Source: PALSA-660 sp036508875 (GTDB taxonomy: Bacteria; Actinomycetota; Coriobacteriia; Anaerosomatales; PALSA-660). From it: a stretch of 8,029 nucleotides of DNA. The DNA lies in the NCBI GenBank assembly GCA_036508875.1, contig DATCGP010000063.1, positions 1-8,029 of the forward strand. Direction: 5' to 3'. Positions 1-6,048 of this stretch are shown piece after piece. The position numbers and the translations under genes were made by a program. How positions within the stretch are numbered: position 1 is the first letter of the stretch; the number at the start of each line of letters is the position of its first letter. The notes beneath the pieces were generated by a model. That model made no database searches. It was not told where the DNA came from and saw only the letters and a program-made list of their open reading frames with translations.

Positions 1-395
1 TCACCAACGCGGGAGCGGGGATCGTGCTTTCCGGCGAGGCGCACGCCCGCGTCGTGACACCCTGCGTCCGCTGCCTGACCGACTTCACTTCCGAAGTCGT
101 CGCCCAGGTAGAGGGCTTCTACGTGCGCCCCGGACACGAGGACGAGTTTCCCGAAGAGCAGGAGGTCGAGCTGATCGCGGACGACTCCACGGTCGATCTC
201 GAGCCTGCGATCCTCCAGTCGATCGTCGTGGAACTGCCGTTCGCGCCGGTGCACGACCCGGAGTGCAAAGGGATGTGCCCGGTGTGCGGCGCGGACCTGA
301 ACGTCACCGAGTGCGGTTGCGCCGCCGAGCCCGTGCCGTCCGCGTTCGACGCGCTCCTCGATCTCGACTTGGAAGAGGAAGACGGCGGCTCGTAG
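1..395 (+). CDS. yceD: YceD/DUF177 family protein, 5'-truncated by the window edge
   Basis: This is the C-terminal 130 residues of a DUF177 (YceD) protein. The reading frame is open from base 3 with no stop, so the true start lies upstream; the GTG at 24 is an internal Val in the run T-N-A-G-A-G-I-V. Two family signatures are visible. A CVRC motif at nt 63-74 is followed by L-T-D-F. Near the C-terminus is a Cys cluster, C-K-G-M-C-P-V-C-G-A-D-L-N followed by C-G-C, typical of Gram-positive members and a likely metal site. Between them lies an acidic stretch. DUF177 proteins are nearly always encoded beside rpmF, as here, and have been linked to 23S rRNA accumulation and ribosome assembly; the biochemical role is not settled. 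The family call is firm, the function is inferred from family and context. Confidence 0.93.
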   Translation, partial: TNAGAGIVLSGEAHARVVTPCVRCLTDFTSEVVAQVEGFYVRPGHEDEFPEEQEVELIADDSTVDLEPAILQSIVVELPFAPVHDPECKGMCPVCGADLNVTECGCAAEPVPSAFDALLDLDLEEEDGGS

Positions 396-413
396 CGCAC
401 CCCGCGTGGCGTG

Positions 414-422
414 TGCTAGAAT
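414..422 (+). promoter_or_regulatory. Candidate extended -10 promoter element upstream of rpmF
   Basis: The 135-bp gap between yceD and rpmF contains TGC-TAGAAT: a TG dinucleotide one base ahead of a hexamer matching TATAAT at five of six positions. No good -35 is visible 16-18 bp upstream (the region overlaps the yceD stop), which is tolerable for an extended -10 promoter. It would give rpmF its own transcript with a leader of about 100 nt. Prediction by eye only. Confidence 0.4.
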
Positions 423-530
423 CCGTCCCCGCGTCCCTGCTCGCGAACGACCGGACGCCGGATATGACAACGAACGCGCCCGCACGCGTGGGGCAGATCC
501 CACTACACGACAAGAGAGTAAGGAACCACA

Positions 531-707
531 ATGCCTGTCCCGAAGAGAAAGACCGGCAAGGCGGTTCGCGACAGCCGCCGCGCTCACGACCACCTCGAGG
601 CGCCGTCGCTGTCGCTGTGCCCGCAGTGCCATCAGCCGAAGCCGCCGCACCGCGTCTGCCCCTCGTGCGGCACCTACAAGGGCAAGGAGATCGTCGAGAC
701 CGACTAG
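531..707 (+). CDS. rpmF: 50S ribosomal protein L32 (zinc-ribbon form)
   Basis: A 58-residue protein beginning M-P-V-P-K-R-K-T-G-K, the usual L32 N-terminus, followed by a basic R-R-A-H segment that contacts 23S rRNA in the large subunit. Cys30, Cys33, Cys43 and Cys46 form two CxxC pairs, so this is the zinc-binding (C+) version rather than the Cys-less paralog some bacteria make under zinc limitation. The ATG at 531 has AGGAA at 521-525 with a 5-base spacer. The length is normal for L32. It follows yceD, the standard arrangement, and is separated from the next gene by a strong hairpin, so yceD-rpmF probably forms its own unit. The protein is short enough to be missed by length-filtered gene callers. 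Confidence 0.97.
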   Translation: MPVPKRKTGKAVRDSRRAHDHLEAPSLSLCPQCHQPKPPHRVCPSCGTYKGKEIVETD

Positions 708-729
708 GTCCGACGGCTCGGCCACGCGC

Positions 730-735
730 TATCAT
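730..735 (+). promoter_or_regulatory. Possible -10 element for the acyl-CoA synthetase gene
   Basis: TATCAT matches the -10 consensus at five of six positions and lies between the rpmF stop and the synthetase start. The -35 side is poor: GTCCGA at 708-713 with a 16-bp spacer is the best fit. If used, transcription would start around 742, inside the left arm of the hairpin at 740-767. Weak support. Confidence 0.28.
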
Positions 736-739
736 TGAC

Positions 740-767
740 GGCACCCGTCGCACTCGCGACGGGTGCC
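740..767 (+). terminator. Perfect 12-bp hairpin after rpmF, probable intrinsic terminator
   Basis: GGCACCCGTCGC (740-751), a 4-base loop ACTC (752-755), then the exact reverse complement (756-767). The stem is fully paired and very GC-rich. It is followed by GCTCTTCGCTT, which is only moderately T-rich, so termination may be incomplete or factor-assisted. It starts 32 bp after the rpmF stop and ends 28 bp before the preferred start of the next gene, which fits the end of the yceD-rpmF unit. It could instead act as a 5' stabilising structure on the downstream mRNA. Confidence 0.7.
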
Positions 768-795
768 GCTCTTCGCTTCGGGAGGGGACTCGGAC

Positions 796-2889
796 GTGAC
801 CCTGGAGTTCCTGCTCGCGCCACGCGCCGTCGCTGTCATCGGTGCCGGCCGCAAGCCTGGCGGCATCGGCCGGACGGTGTTCGAGATGCTGCTGGCGGGC
901 GGCTTCGCGGGCGATGTGTGGCCTGTGAACCGGGAGGCCGCGCAGATCGGCGGCCGCGAGGCGTTTGCCAGTGTGAGCTCACTCCCAGCGGTTCCCGACC
1001 TCGCTGTCATCGCCGTGCCGGCTGCGTCCGTCGCCGAGGCGGTTGAGTCCTGTGGTGTGGCCGGCGTCGCAGCAGTCGTCGTTCTGTCGGCGGGGTTCAA
1101 GGAGACCGGCGCCGAGGGCGGGGCCCTCGAGCGTCGCGTGGCACAGATCGCTCGAACGCATGGGATGCGCCTTCTTGGGCCCAATTGCCTGGGACTGATG
1201 GTCCCGGGATCGCGTCTCAACGCTTCCTTCGCCGGGCCGATGGTCCCGGAAGGTGGTATCGCCGTCATCACCCAATCGGGCGCGCTGGGGACGGCGATAC
1301 TCGATTGGGCGCGCGGACGCGGCGGCCTGTCCGGGTTCGTCTCGCTCGGCAATCGTGCTGACATCTCCGAGTCGGACCTGCTCATGGCGTTCGCGGAACG
1401 GCCGGAGACGAAGGTGATCGCCGGGTACCTCGAATCGGTGGTGGACGGGCTGCGTTTCGTCGAGGCCGCTCACGCAGTCACGAGGAAGCTGCCGGTCGTG
1501 CTTCTCAAGGCCGGCGTCTCCGACGCGGGGGCCCGTGCCGTCTCATCGCACACGGGAAGCCTCGCCGGATCCAACGCGGCGTACGAAGCCGCTTTCGCCG
1601 CCGCGGGGATCGTGCGGGTGCCCGACGCCGAACGGCTCTTCGGCGTGTCGGAGGCATTCGCCGATCAGCCGCTGCCTGGCGCACCGGGCGTCGTCATCGT
1701 CACGAACGCCGGGGGGCCCGCCGTGATGGCCACCGACGCGTGCGAGCGGACGGGTGTGACGCTGGCCTCCCTGCAGCCGGGGACGGTCGAAGCGCTGCGC
1801 GCGGTGCTTCCGGTCGCCTCTGCGCTGTACAACCCCGTGGACCTGCTCGGTGACGCCGGACCCGAACGATACGCGCAGGCGCTCGGCATCCTTGCGGAGG
1901 ACCCGGGAGTCAACTCGTTCCTCGTGCTCCTGACCCCGCAGCAGACGACCAGGCCCGACGAGGCGGCTGCCGCGATCATCGAGGCGGCCCACGCGTCGGG
2001 ACGCACCACGCTCGCAGTCCTGATGGGGGAGGACGCCGTGGAGCCCGCACGGCGTGCGCTTGCAGCCGCCAGCGTGCCCGCGTACCGGTATCCGGAGGTT
2101 GCCGTCGACGCCCTTGCGGCGATGGAACGCTACGTCGCGATGCGGTCGCTGGCGCTCGTCGTCGCCCCCGTGATCGATGCCGACAGGGAGGCGGTGGAGG
2201 CGGTCTTCCAACGCACCCGCGAGGCGTCCAGGCACTTCGTACTGGAGGATGACGCGGCGCTGGTGGCGAGCGCCTATGGGATCGCGCGCCCGGCCGGTTC
2301 GCTCGCCCGCGATCGTTCCGCAGCGCTTCGCATCGCCAACGAGGTCGGGTATCCGGTGGCCCTCAAGGTGGCGAGCCCCGACATACTGCACAAGTCGGAC
2401 ATCGGCGGCGTGGTCCTCGGGGTAGCCGACGATGCAGCCCTTTCCCGCGCGTGGGATGACGTGCTCGACCGAACGCATCACCGGATGCCCGACGCCGCGG
2501 TGTGGGGCGCGATGGTCCAGAAGATGGTCCCACCCGGGTTCGAGGTCATCGTGGGCATGGAGCGGGACCCCACGTTCGGACCGCTCCTGATGTTCGGCCT
2601 GGGCGGCATCTACGTGGAGGTGCTGCACGACGTCGCCTTCCGACTGGCTCCCCTCGATCGCGCCGAGGCGCGGCGCATGATCGACCAGACGCGCGGCGCG
2701 GCGCTCCTGAAGGGAGCCCGCGGAGCGGACGCCTCGGACATCGACGCCATCACGGACGTCCTCGTCCGTATCGCCGCCCTCGCGACCGACTTTCCCGAGA
2801 TCGTCGAGCTCGACATCAATCCGCTCGTGGTGGGGCGCCGTGGCAGCGGCGCACTGGCCGCCGACATCCGCATAGGCATCGGAGGGTGA
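796..2889 (+). CDS. Acyl-CoA (acetyl-CoA) synthetase, ADP-forming, fused alpha-beta
   Basis: A 697-residue cytoplasmic enzyme of the NDP-forming acyl-CoA synthetase superfamily, which interconverts acyl-CoA + ADP + Pi with free acid + ATP + CoA. Domains in order: CoA-binding Rossmann domain (about residues 5-130, with V-A-V-I-G-A-G at 12-18), succinyl-CoA-ligase-like domains (about 140-450, with I-T-Q-S-G-A-L-G and T-N-A-G-G-P), and a C-terminal ATP-grasp domain (about 480-697). His252 in S-S-H-T-G-S is the expected phosphohistidine of the alpha part. His532 in L-H-K-S-D lies where beta subunits carry a second conserved His. There is no C-terminal GNAT domain, so it is not a Pat-type protein acetyltransferase. 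I chose GTG 796 over the in-frame GTG 763 because GGAGG at 781-785 precedes it and 763 lies inside the hairpin stem. Acyl specificity cannot be read from the sequence; acetyl-CoA is the default. The stop is 5 bp before the next gene. Confidence 0.93.
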   Translation: MTLEFLLAPRAVAVIGAGRKPGGIGRTVFEMLLAGGFAGDVWPVNREAAQIGGREAFASVSSLPAVPDLAVIAVPAASVAEAVESCGVAGVAAVVVLSAGFKETGAEGGALERRVAQIARTHGMRLLGPNCLGLMVPGSRLNASFAGPMVPEGGIAVITQSGALGTAILDWARGRGGLSGFVSLGNRADISESDLLMAFAERPETKVIAGYLESVVDGLRFVEAAHAVTRKLPVVLLKAGVSDAGARAVSSHTGSLAGSNAAYEAAFAAAGIVRVPDAERLFGVSEAFADQPLPGAPGVVIVTNAGGPAVMATDACERTGVTLASLQPGTVEALRAVLPVASALYNPVDLLGDAGPERYAQALGILAEDPGVNSFLVLLTPQQTTRPDEAAAAIIEAAHASGRTTLAVLMGEDAVEPARRALAAASVPAYRYPEVAVDALAAMERYVAMRSLALVVAPVIDADREAVEAVFQRTREASRHFVLEDDAALVASAYGIARPAGSLARDRSAALRIANEVGYPVALKVASPDILHKSDIGGVVLGVADDAALSRAWDDVLDRTHHRMPDAAVWGAMVQKMVPPGFEVIVGMERDPTFGPLLMFGLGGIYVEVLHDVAFRLAPLDRAEARRMIDQTRGAALLKGARGADASDIDAITDVLVRIAALATDFPEIVELDINPLVVGRRGSGALAADIRIGIGG

Positions 2890-2894
2890 GACCT

Positions 2895-3986
2895 GTGAAG
2901 ACGATCATCGTAGCCTCGACTCGACGCTACAGCGGCAAGACCGGTGTGTGCCTGGCGCTCATCGCGACTCTCGAGGAACGCGGGCTTTCCGTCGGCTACT
3001 TCAAGCCCTACGGAAGCATGCCGCGAGCGGTCGACGGCGTGACCACCGACCGGGACGCGCACTTCCTCAACTGCGGGCTGGCGACGCCCACGGCGACCGA
3101 GCTGTTGTGCCCCATCGTGCGGACGCGGTCGTTCGTGGAGGACCTTCTGGCCGGGCGCCCCGTACCGGGCCGCGCCGAGGTGGCCGCGGCGTTCGAGAGC
3201 GCGTCGTCGGGGCGTGATGTGATGGTCGTCGAAGCGCCATCCGACCTGGAGCAGGGCGCCGCGGCCGGCGTCTGCGCCGCCGATCAGTTCACGCTCCTTG
3301 GCGGGAGCATCCTGCTGGTGGAGACGAACGACGCCAACGACCCGCCCGACCGTGTCGTGCGCGCGGCGTCGACGTTCGCCGCCGGACTGGCCGGCGTGCT
3401 CTACAACCGCGTGTCCGACGCGGACCGCCTCGTCGTGACCGACCGCTACGTACCGTACCTTACCGCGCGCGGCATCCGCACGTTCGGGGTGCTGCAGCAC
3501 GACCCGCTGCTCTCGTCGGTGACTGTGCGCGAGATCGTGGACGTGTTGGGCGGCCGCGTCATATGCGGCGGGAAGGGGCTGGACGCACCGGTCGAGTCGT
3601 TCATGGTCGGCGCCATGGGCCAGGAGAAAGCGCTGCGGTTCTTCCGGCGGAAGGCGCACAAGGCGGTGGTGACCGGCGGCGACCGCGCGGACGTGCAGAT
3701 GGCCGCGCTCGAGACCTCGACCGCCGTGCTCCTGCTGACCGGGAACATGCTCCCGAGCCCGACGGTCGCTGCTCGCGCCGACGAGCTCGGCGTGTGCACG
3801 GTGACGGTGGACACCGACACGCTCACCGCGGTGGAGCAGCTCGACACGCTCTTCGGCCACGTTCGGCTTCACGGTCCCGACAAGGCTGATAGAATGCGCC
3901 GGATGTTCGCTGACAACGTCTCGGTCGACGATCTGCTCTCGGTCTGCGGGATCATCCCACCCTCGTCCGTTCACGAAGGAGACTGA
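2895..3986 (+). CDS. BioD-like P-loop/DRTGG-domain protein (phosphotransacetylase-family, no PTA domain)
   Basis: A 363-residue protein with two parts. The N-terminal ~190 residues resemble the dethiobiotin-synthetase-like ATPase fold: after the first strand comes S-T-R-R-Y-S-G-K-T (8-16), a P-loop whose first Gly is replaced by Ser, then Y-F-K-P-Y-G. From about residue 200 (H-D-P-L-L) lies a DRTGG domain, with G-G-D-R-A-D at 261-266, then L-L-L-T-G-N and P-S-P-T-V. This matches the N-terminal regulatory half of long phosphotransacetylases, but the acetyltransferase domain is absent, so it should not itself make acetyl phosphate. Start GTG 2895 is preceded by GGAGGG at 2881-2886, overlapping the end of the synthetase gene; the longer frame back to 2502 lies wholly inside that gene. 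Such proteins recur beside ADP-forming synthetases, so a nucleotide-sensing or regulatory role for that enzyme is plausible but inferred. Confidence 0.83.
   Translation: MKTIIVASTRRYSGKTGVCLALIATLEERGLSVGYFKPYGSMPRAVDGVTTDRDAHFLNCGLATPTATELLCPIVRTRSFVEDLLAGRPVPGRAEVAAAFESASSGRDVMVVEAPSDLEQGAAAGVCAADQFTLLGGSILLVETNDANDPPDRVVRAASTFAAGLAGVLYNRVSDADRLVVTDRYVPYLTARGIRTFGVLQHDPLLSSVTVREIVDVLGGRVICGGKGLDAPVESFMVGAMGQEKALRFFRRKAHKAVVTGGDRADVQMAALETSTAVLLLTGNMLPSPTVAARADELGVCTVTVDTDTLTAVEQLDTLFGHVRLHGPDKADRMRRMFADNVSVDDLLSVCGIIPPSSVHEGD
3868..3895 (+). promoter_or_regulatory. Candidate intragenic promoter ahead of plsX
   Basis: Inside the 3' end of the DRTGG gene, TTCACG (3868-3873, four of six matches to TTGACA) and TAGAAT (3890-3895, five of six) are separated by 16 bp, with TG placed one base before the -10 as an extended element. 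The same TGnTAGAAT form occurs before rpmF. It lies about 90 bp ahead of the plsX start and could drive plsX-fabHKDG independently of the synthetase pair. Prediction by eye. Confidence 0.42.
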
Positions 3987-3987
3987 C

Positions 3988-4992
3988 GTGACCTCAGCCA
4001 CGCTCGTCACGATCGCCGTCGATGCGATGGGCGGCGACCTGGCTCCCGCCGTGGTCCTGGAGGGTGTCGACGCGGCACTCGCCGCGGACCTGGCGCTGCG
4101 CGTCGTGCTCGTGGGTCCCGAGGACGTCGTCGCCGGCTTCGCCGAGACACGTGACCGCGTGGAGGCCGTCGTCGCGACCGAGGTCATCGGCATGGACGAG
4201 CACGCCGCTGCCGCGGTGCGCGGCAAGCAGGACTCCTCGATCGTGGTCGGCTGCCGCCTCGTGAAGGAGGGGAAGGCCGACGGCTTCTTCTCGCTGGGCA
4301 ACTCCGGGGCGACGATGGCGGCCGCCACGCTCATGATGGGACGGATCCCCGGCGTCCTGCGCCCGGCGATCGCGACCGTGCTCCCGACCGCCGGAGCGCC
4401 CTGTGTGCTGCTCGACGTCGGGGCGAACGCCGACTGCAAGCCCGAGTACCTCGCGCAGTTCGGGATGATGGGCGCGGCCTATGCGCGCAGCACCCTCGGC
4501 GTGGCGGAGCCCAGCGTGGCGCTGCTCAACATCGGTGAGGAACCCGCGAAGGGCTCCCTGCTGGCGCAGGAGGCTTACGTGCTCCTGCAGTCCCGCGTAC
4601 CCGGGTTCATCGGGAACGTCGAGGGGCGCGACATACCCGCCGGCGTTGCCGACGTCATCGTCACCGACGGCTTCACCGGCAACATCGCACTCAAGCTGAT
4701 GGAAGGCATGAGCCACCACCTGCTGGGCGAGTTCAAGCGCGCACTGACCGCATCCGCTGTGAGCAAGGTCGCCGCGGCCGTGCTGAAGCCCTCTCTCGCG
4801 GGCCTGCGCGACAAGCTCGATCCCGACGTCCACGGAGCGGCGCCGCTTCTCGGCGTGCAGGGGCTCGCGCTCATCGGCCATGGGTCATCAGGCGCGCGAG
4901 CGGTCGCGTCGGCGCTGCGTGTGGGCGCGGTCGCCGTGCGGGGCGGTCTCGTGGAGCGGGTCGCGGCATCCCTGGTCGAACTGAGTGCGTGA
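3988..4992 (+). CDS. plsX: Phosphate acyltransferase PlsX
   Basis: A 334-residue peripheral membrane enzyme that converts acyl-ACP and phosphate to acyl-phosphate, the donor used by PlsY to acylate glycerol-3-phosphate. Signatures along the protein: I-A-V-D-A-M-G-G-D (9-17), S-L-G-N-S-G-A (102-108), L-L-D-V-G-A-N-A-D (141-149), L-L-N-I-G-E-E with downstream K-G, V-T-D-G-F-T-G-N (225-232), A-P-L-L-G-V-Q-G and H-G-S-S-G (298-302). The length matches the family. The GTG start has a strong GAAGGAGA site at 3975-3982 and lies 1 bp after the preceding stop, which suggests coupled translation. It opens the fatty acid gene block. No acpP follows directly, unlike in many genomes. Confidence 0.97.
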   Translation: MTSATLVTIAVDAMGGDLAPAVVLEGVDAALAADLALRVVLVGPEDVVAGFAETRDRVEAVVATEVIGMDEHAAAAVRGKQDSSIVVGCRLVKEGKADGFFSLGNSGATMAAATLMMGRIPGVLRPAIATVLPTAGAPCVLLDVGANADCKPEYLAQFGMMGAAYARSTLGVAEPSVALLNIGEEPAKGSLLAQEAYVLLQSRVPGFIGNVEGRDIPAGVADVIVTDGFTGNIALKLMEGMSHHLLGEFKRALTASAVSKVAAAVLKPSLAGLRDKLDPDVHGAAPLLGVQGLALIGHGSSGARAVASALRVGAVAVRGGLVERVAASLVELSA

Positions 4993-4999
4993 CCTGCGG

Positions 5000-5023
5000 G
5001 GTTCGTGTACTATTCCACGAACC
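5000..5023 (+). promoter_or_regulatory. Perfect inverted repeat upstream of fabH, candidate operator
   Basis: GGTTCGTG (5000-5007) and its exact reverse complement CACGAACC (5016-5023) flank an 8-base AT-rich centre, TACTATTC. The arms sit in the 61-bp plsX-fabH gap. The centre contains TACTAT, which resembles a -10 hexamer, and GTGACC lies upstream at 4989-4994, although the spacing to TACTAT is too short for a standard promoter. There is no T-run after the right arm, so it does not look like an intrinsic terminator. The form suits a dimeric repressor controlling fabH-fabK-fabD-fabG. It does not resemble the FapR consensus I know; the regulator is unknown. Confidence 0.5.
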
Positions 5024-5053
5024 GTAAACCGACCTCTCGCGAGAAGTGAACGA

Positions 5054-6034
5054 ATGACCTACGCCGCAATCACATCGGTCGCCTCGTGGCTCCCGGAACG
5101 CCGTCTGACCAACGCCGATCTCGAGCGCATGGTGGACACGTCCGACGAGTGGATCCGCACGCGGACCGGCATCTCCGAGCGACGCGTCGCAGCGGATGAC
5201 GACGCCACGTCCGACCTCGCCGCGCGCGCGGGCGCGATCGCGCTAGAGCGCGCGGGACTCGCTCCGTCGCAGGTCGACATGCTGATCGTCGCCACCTCGA
5301 GCCCGGACATGGCGTTCCCTTCCACCGCCTGTCTGGCTCAGGCGAAGATGGGGCTGACCTGTCCCGCCTTCGACATCAACGCAGCATGCACCGGGTTCAT
5401 CTACGCCCTCGAGCTCGCCGCCGCCATGATCGAGGCAGGCCGGCTGAAGACGGTCCTCATCATCGGCGCCGAGGTGCTGACGCGCCTGATCGACTTCACG
5501 GACCGCGGCACGTGCATCCTGTTCGGCGACGGCGCCGGCGCTGTGGTCGTCCAGGCCTCGGAGGAACCGGGCATCCTGTCTGTGCATCTCGGGGCCGACG
5601 GCACGGGCGCGGGCCTGTTGACGGTCCCGGGCGGTGGCAGCGCTGCCCCACTCACCCCGGAGCTGCTCTCCGAGGGCGCGCAGTTCATCCACATGAGCGG
5701 CAACGACGTCTACAAGTTCGCGGTACGCACGATCCCCCGCGTGACCAAGCAGGCGCTGGCCGAGTCCGGGTTGACTCTGGCAGACCTCGATTGGCTGGTG
5801 CCGCATCAGGCCAACGAGCGGATCACCCTGACGGTGGGCGAGAGCCTCGGCATCCCGCACGAACACGTGGTCAACTCGATCGCCATGACCGGCAACACCT
5901 CCACCGCGTCGATCCCGCTGGCGCTCGACGGACTGTACCAGTCGGGCGATCTCAAGAGCGGTGACGTCCTCGCGTTGGTAGGTTTCGGATCCGGTCTGAC
6001 GTACGGCGCCGCGATCGTCCGCTGGACCCTGTAA
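5054..6034 (+). CDS. fabH: Beta-ketoacyl-ACP synthase III (FabH)
   Basis: A 326-residue thiolase-fold enzyme that starts fatty acid synthesis by condensing a short acyl-CoA, usually acetyl or a branched unit, with malonyl-ACP. The catalytic triad is complete: Cys112 in A-A-C-T-G-F, His251 in P-H-Q-A-N and Asn281 in G-N-T-S-T-A-S. The N-terminal D-T-S-D-E-W-I-R-T-R-T-G-I and C-terminal G-F-G-S-G-L-T-Y-G-A are also characteristic. I chose ATG 5054 because the protein then begins where FabH proteins do; an in-frame GTG at 4985 overlaps plsX and would add 23 unrelated residues and cover the inverted repeat. The ribosome site is modest (GAGAAG, 5041-5046). Primer specificity cannot be told from sequence alone. 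Confidence 0.97.
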   Translation: MTYAAITSVASWLPERRLTNADLERMVDTSDEWIRTRTGISERRVAADDDATSDLAARAGAIALERAGLAPSQVDMLIVATSSPDMAFPSTACLAQAKMGLTCPAFDINAACTGFIYALELAAAMIEAGRLKTVLIIGAEVLTRLIDFTDRGTCILFGDGAGAVVVQASEEPGILSVHLGADGTGAGLLTVPGGGSAAPLTPELLSEGAQFIHMSGNDVYKFAVRTIPRVTKQALAESGLTLADLDWLVPHQANERITLTVGESLGIPHEHVVNSIAMTGNTSTASIPLALDGLYQSGDLKSGDVLALVGFGSGLTYGAAIVRWTL

Positions 6035-6048
6035 GGAGACTTGAGAGC

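Noticed and set aside
488..503. Small hairpin GTGGG/CCCAC in the rpmF leader
   Set aside because: Only a 5-bp stem with a 6-base loop; short repeats of this size are common in GC-rich DNA and no L32 leader autoregulation motif is recognised.
263..799. 178-codon plus-strand frame spanning the yceD end, rpmF and the intergenic gaps
   Set aside because: It lies in a different frame from rpmF, crosses the promoter and hairpin regions and is mostly Arg/Pro/Ala; rpmF at 531-707 is the real gene here.
2502..2894. Upstream in-frame extension of the DRTGG gene
   Set aside because: The 131 extra codons lie fully inside the synthetase gene in another frame and are Arg/Pro-rich; the conserved N-terminal strand and P-loop begin at GTG 2895.
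2610..4439. 609-codon open frame on the minus strand
   Set aside because: It runs antisense across three well-supported genes, is rich in Arg, Ser and Ala with no recognisable motif, and has the look of a GC-rich shadow frame.
5000..5023. Reading the fabH-upstream palindrome as an intrinsic terminator of plsX
   Set aside because: There is no T-rich tract after the right arm (it continues GTAAACCGACC), and the 8-base loop is large for a terminator.
4985..5053. In-frame 23-residue N-terminal extension of FabH from GTG 4985
   Set aside because: It overlaps plsX, covers the inverted repeat, has no ribosome site and encodes residues not seen in FabH; ATG 5054 places the catalytic Cys at residue 112 as expected.
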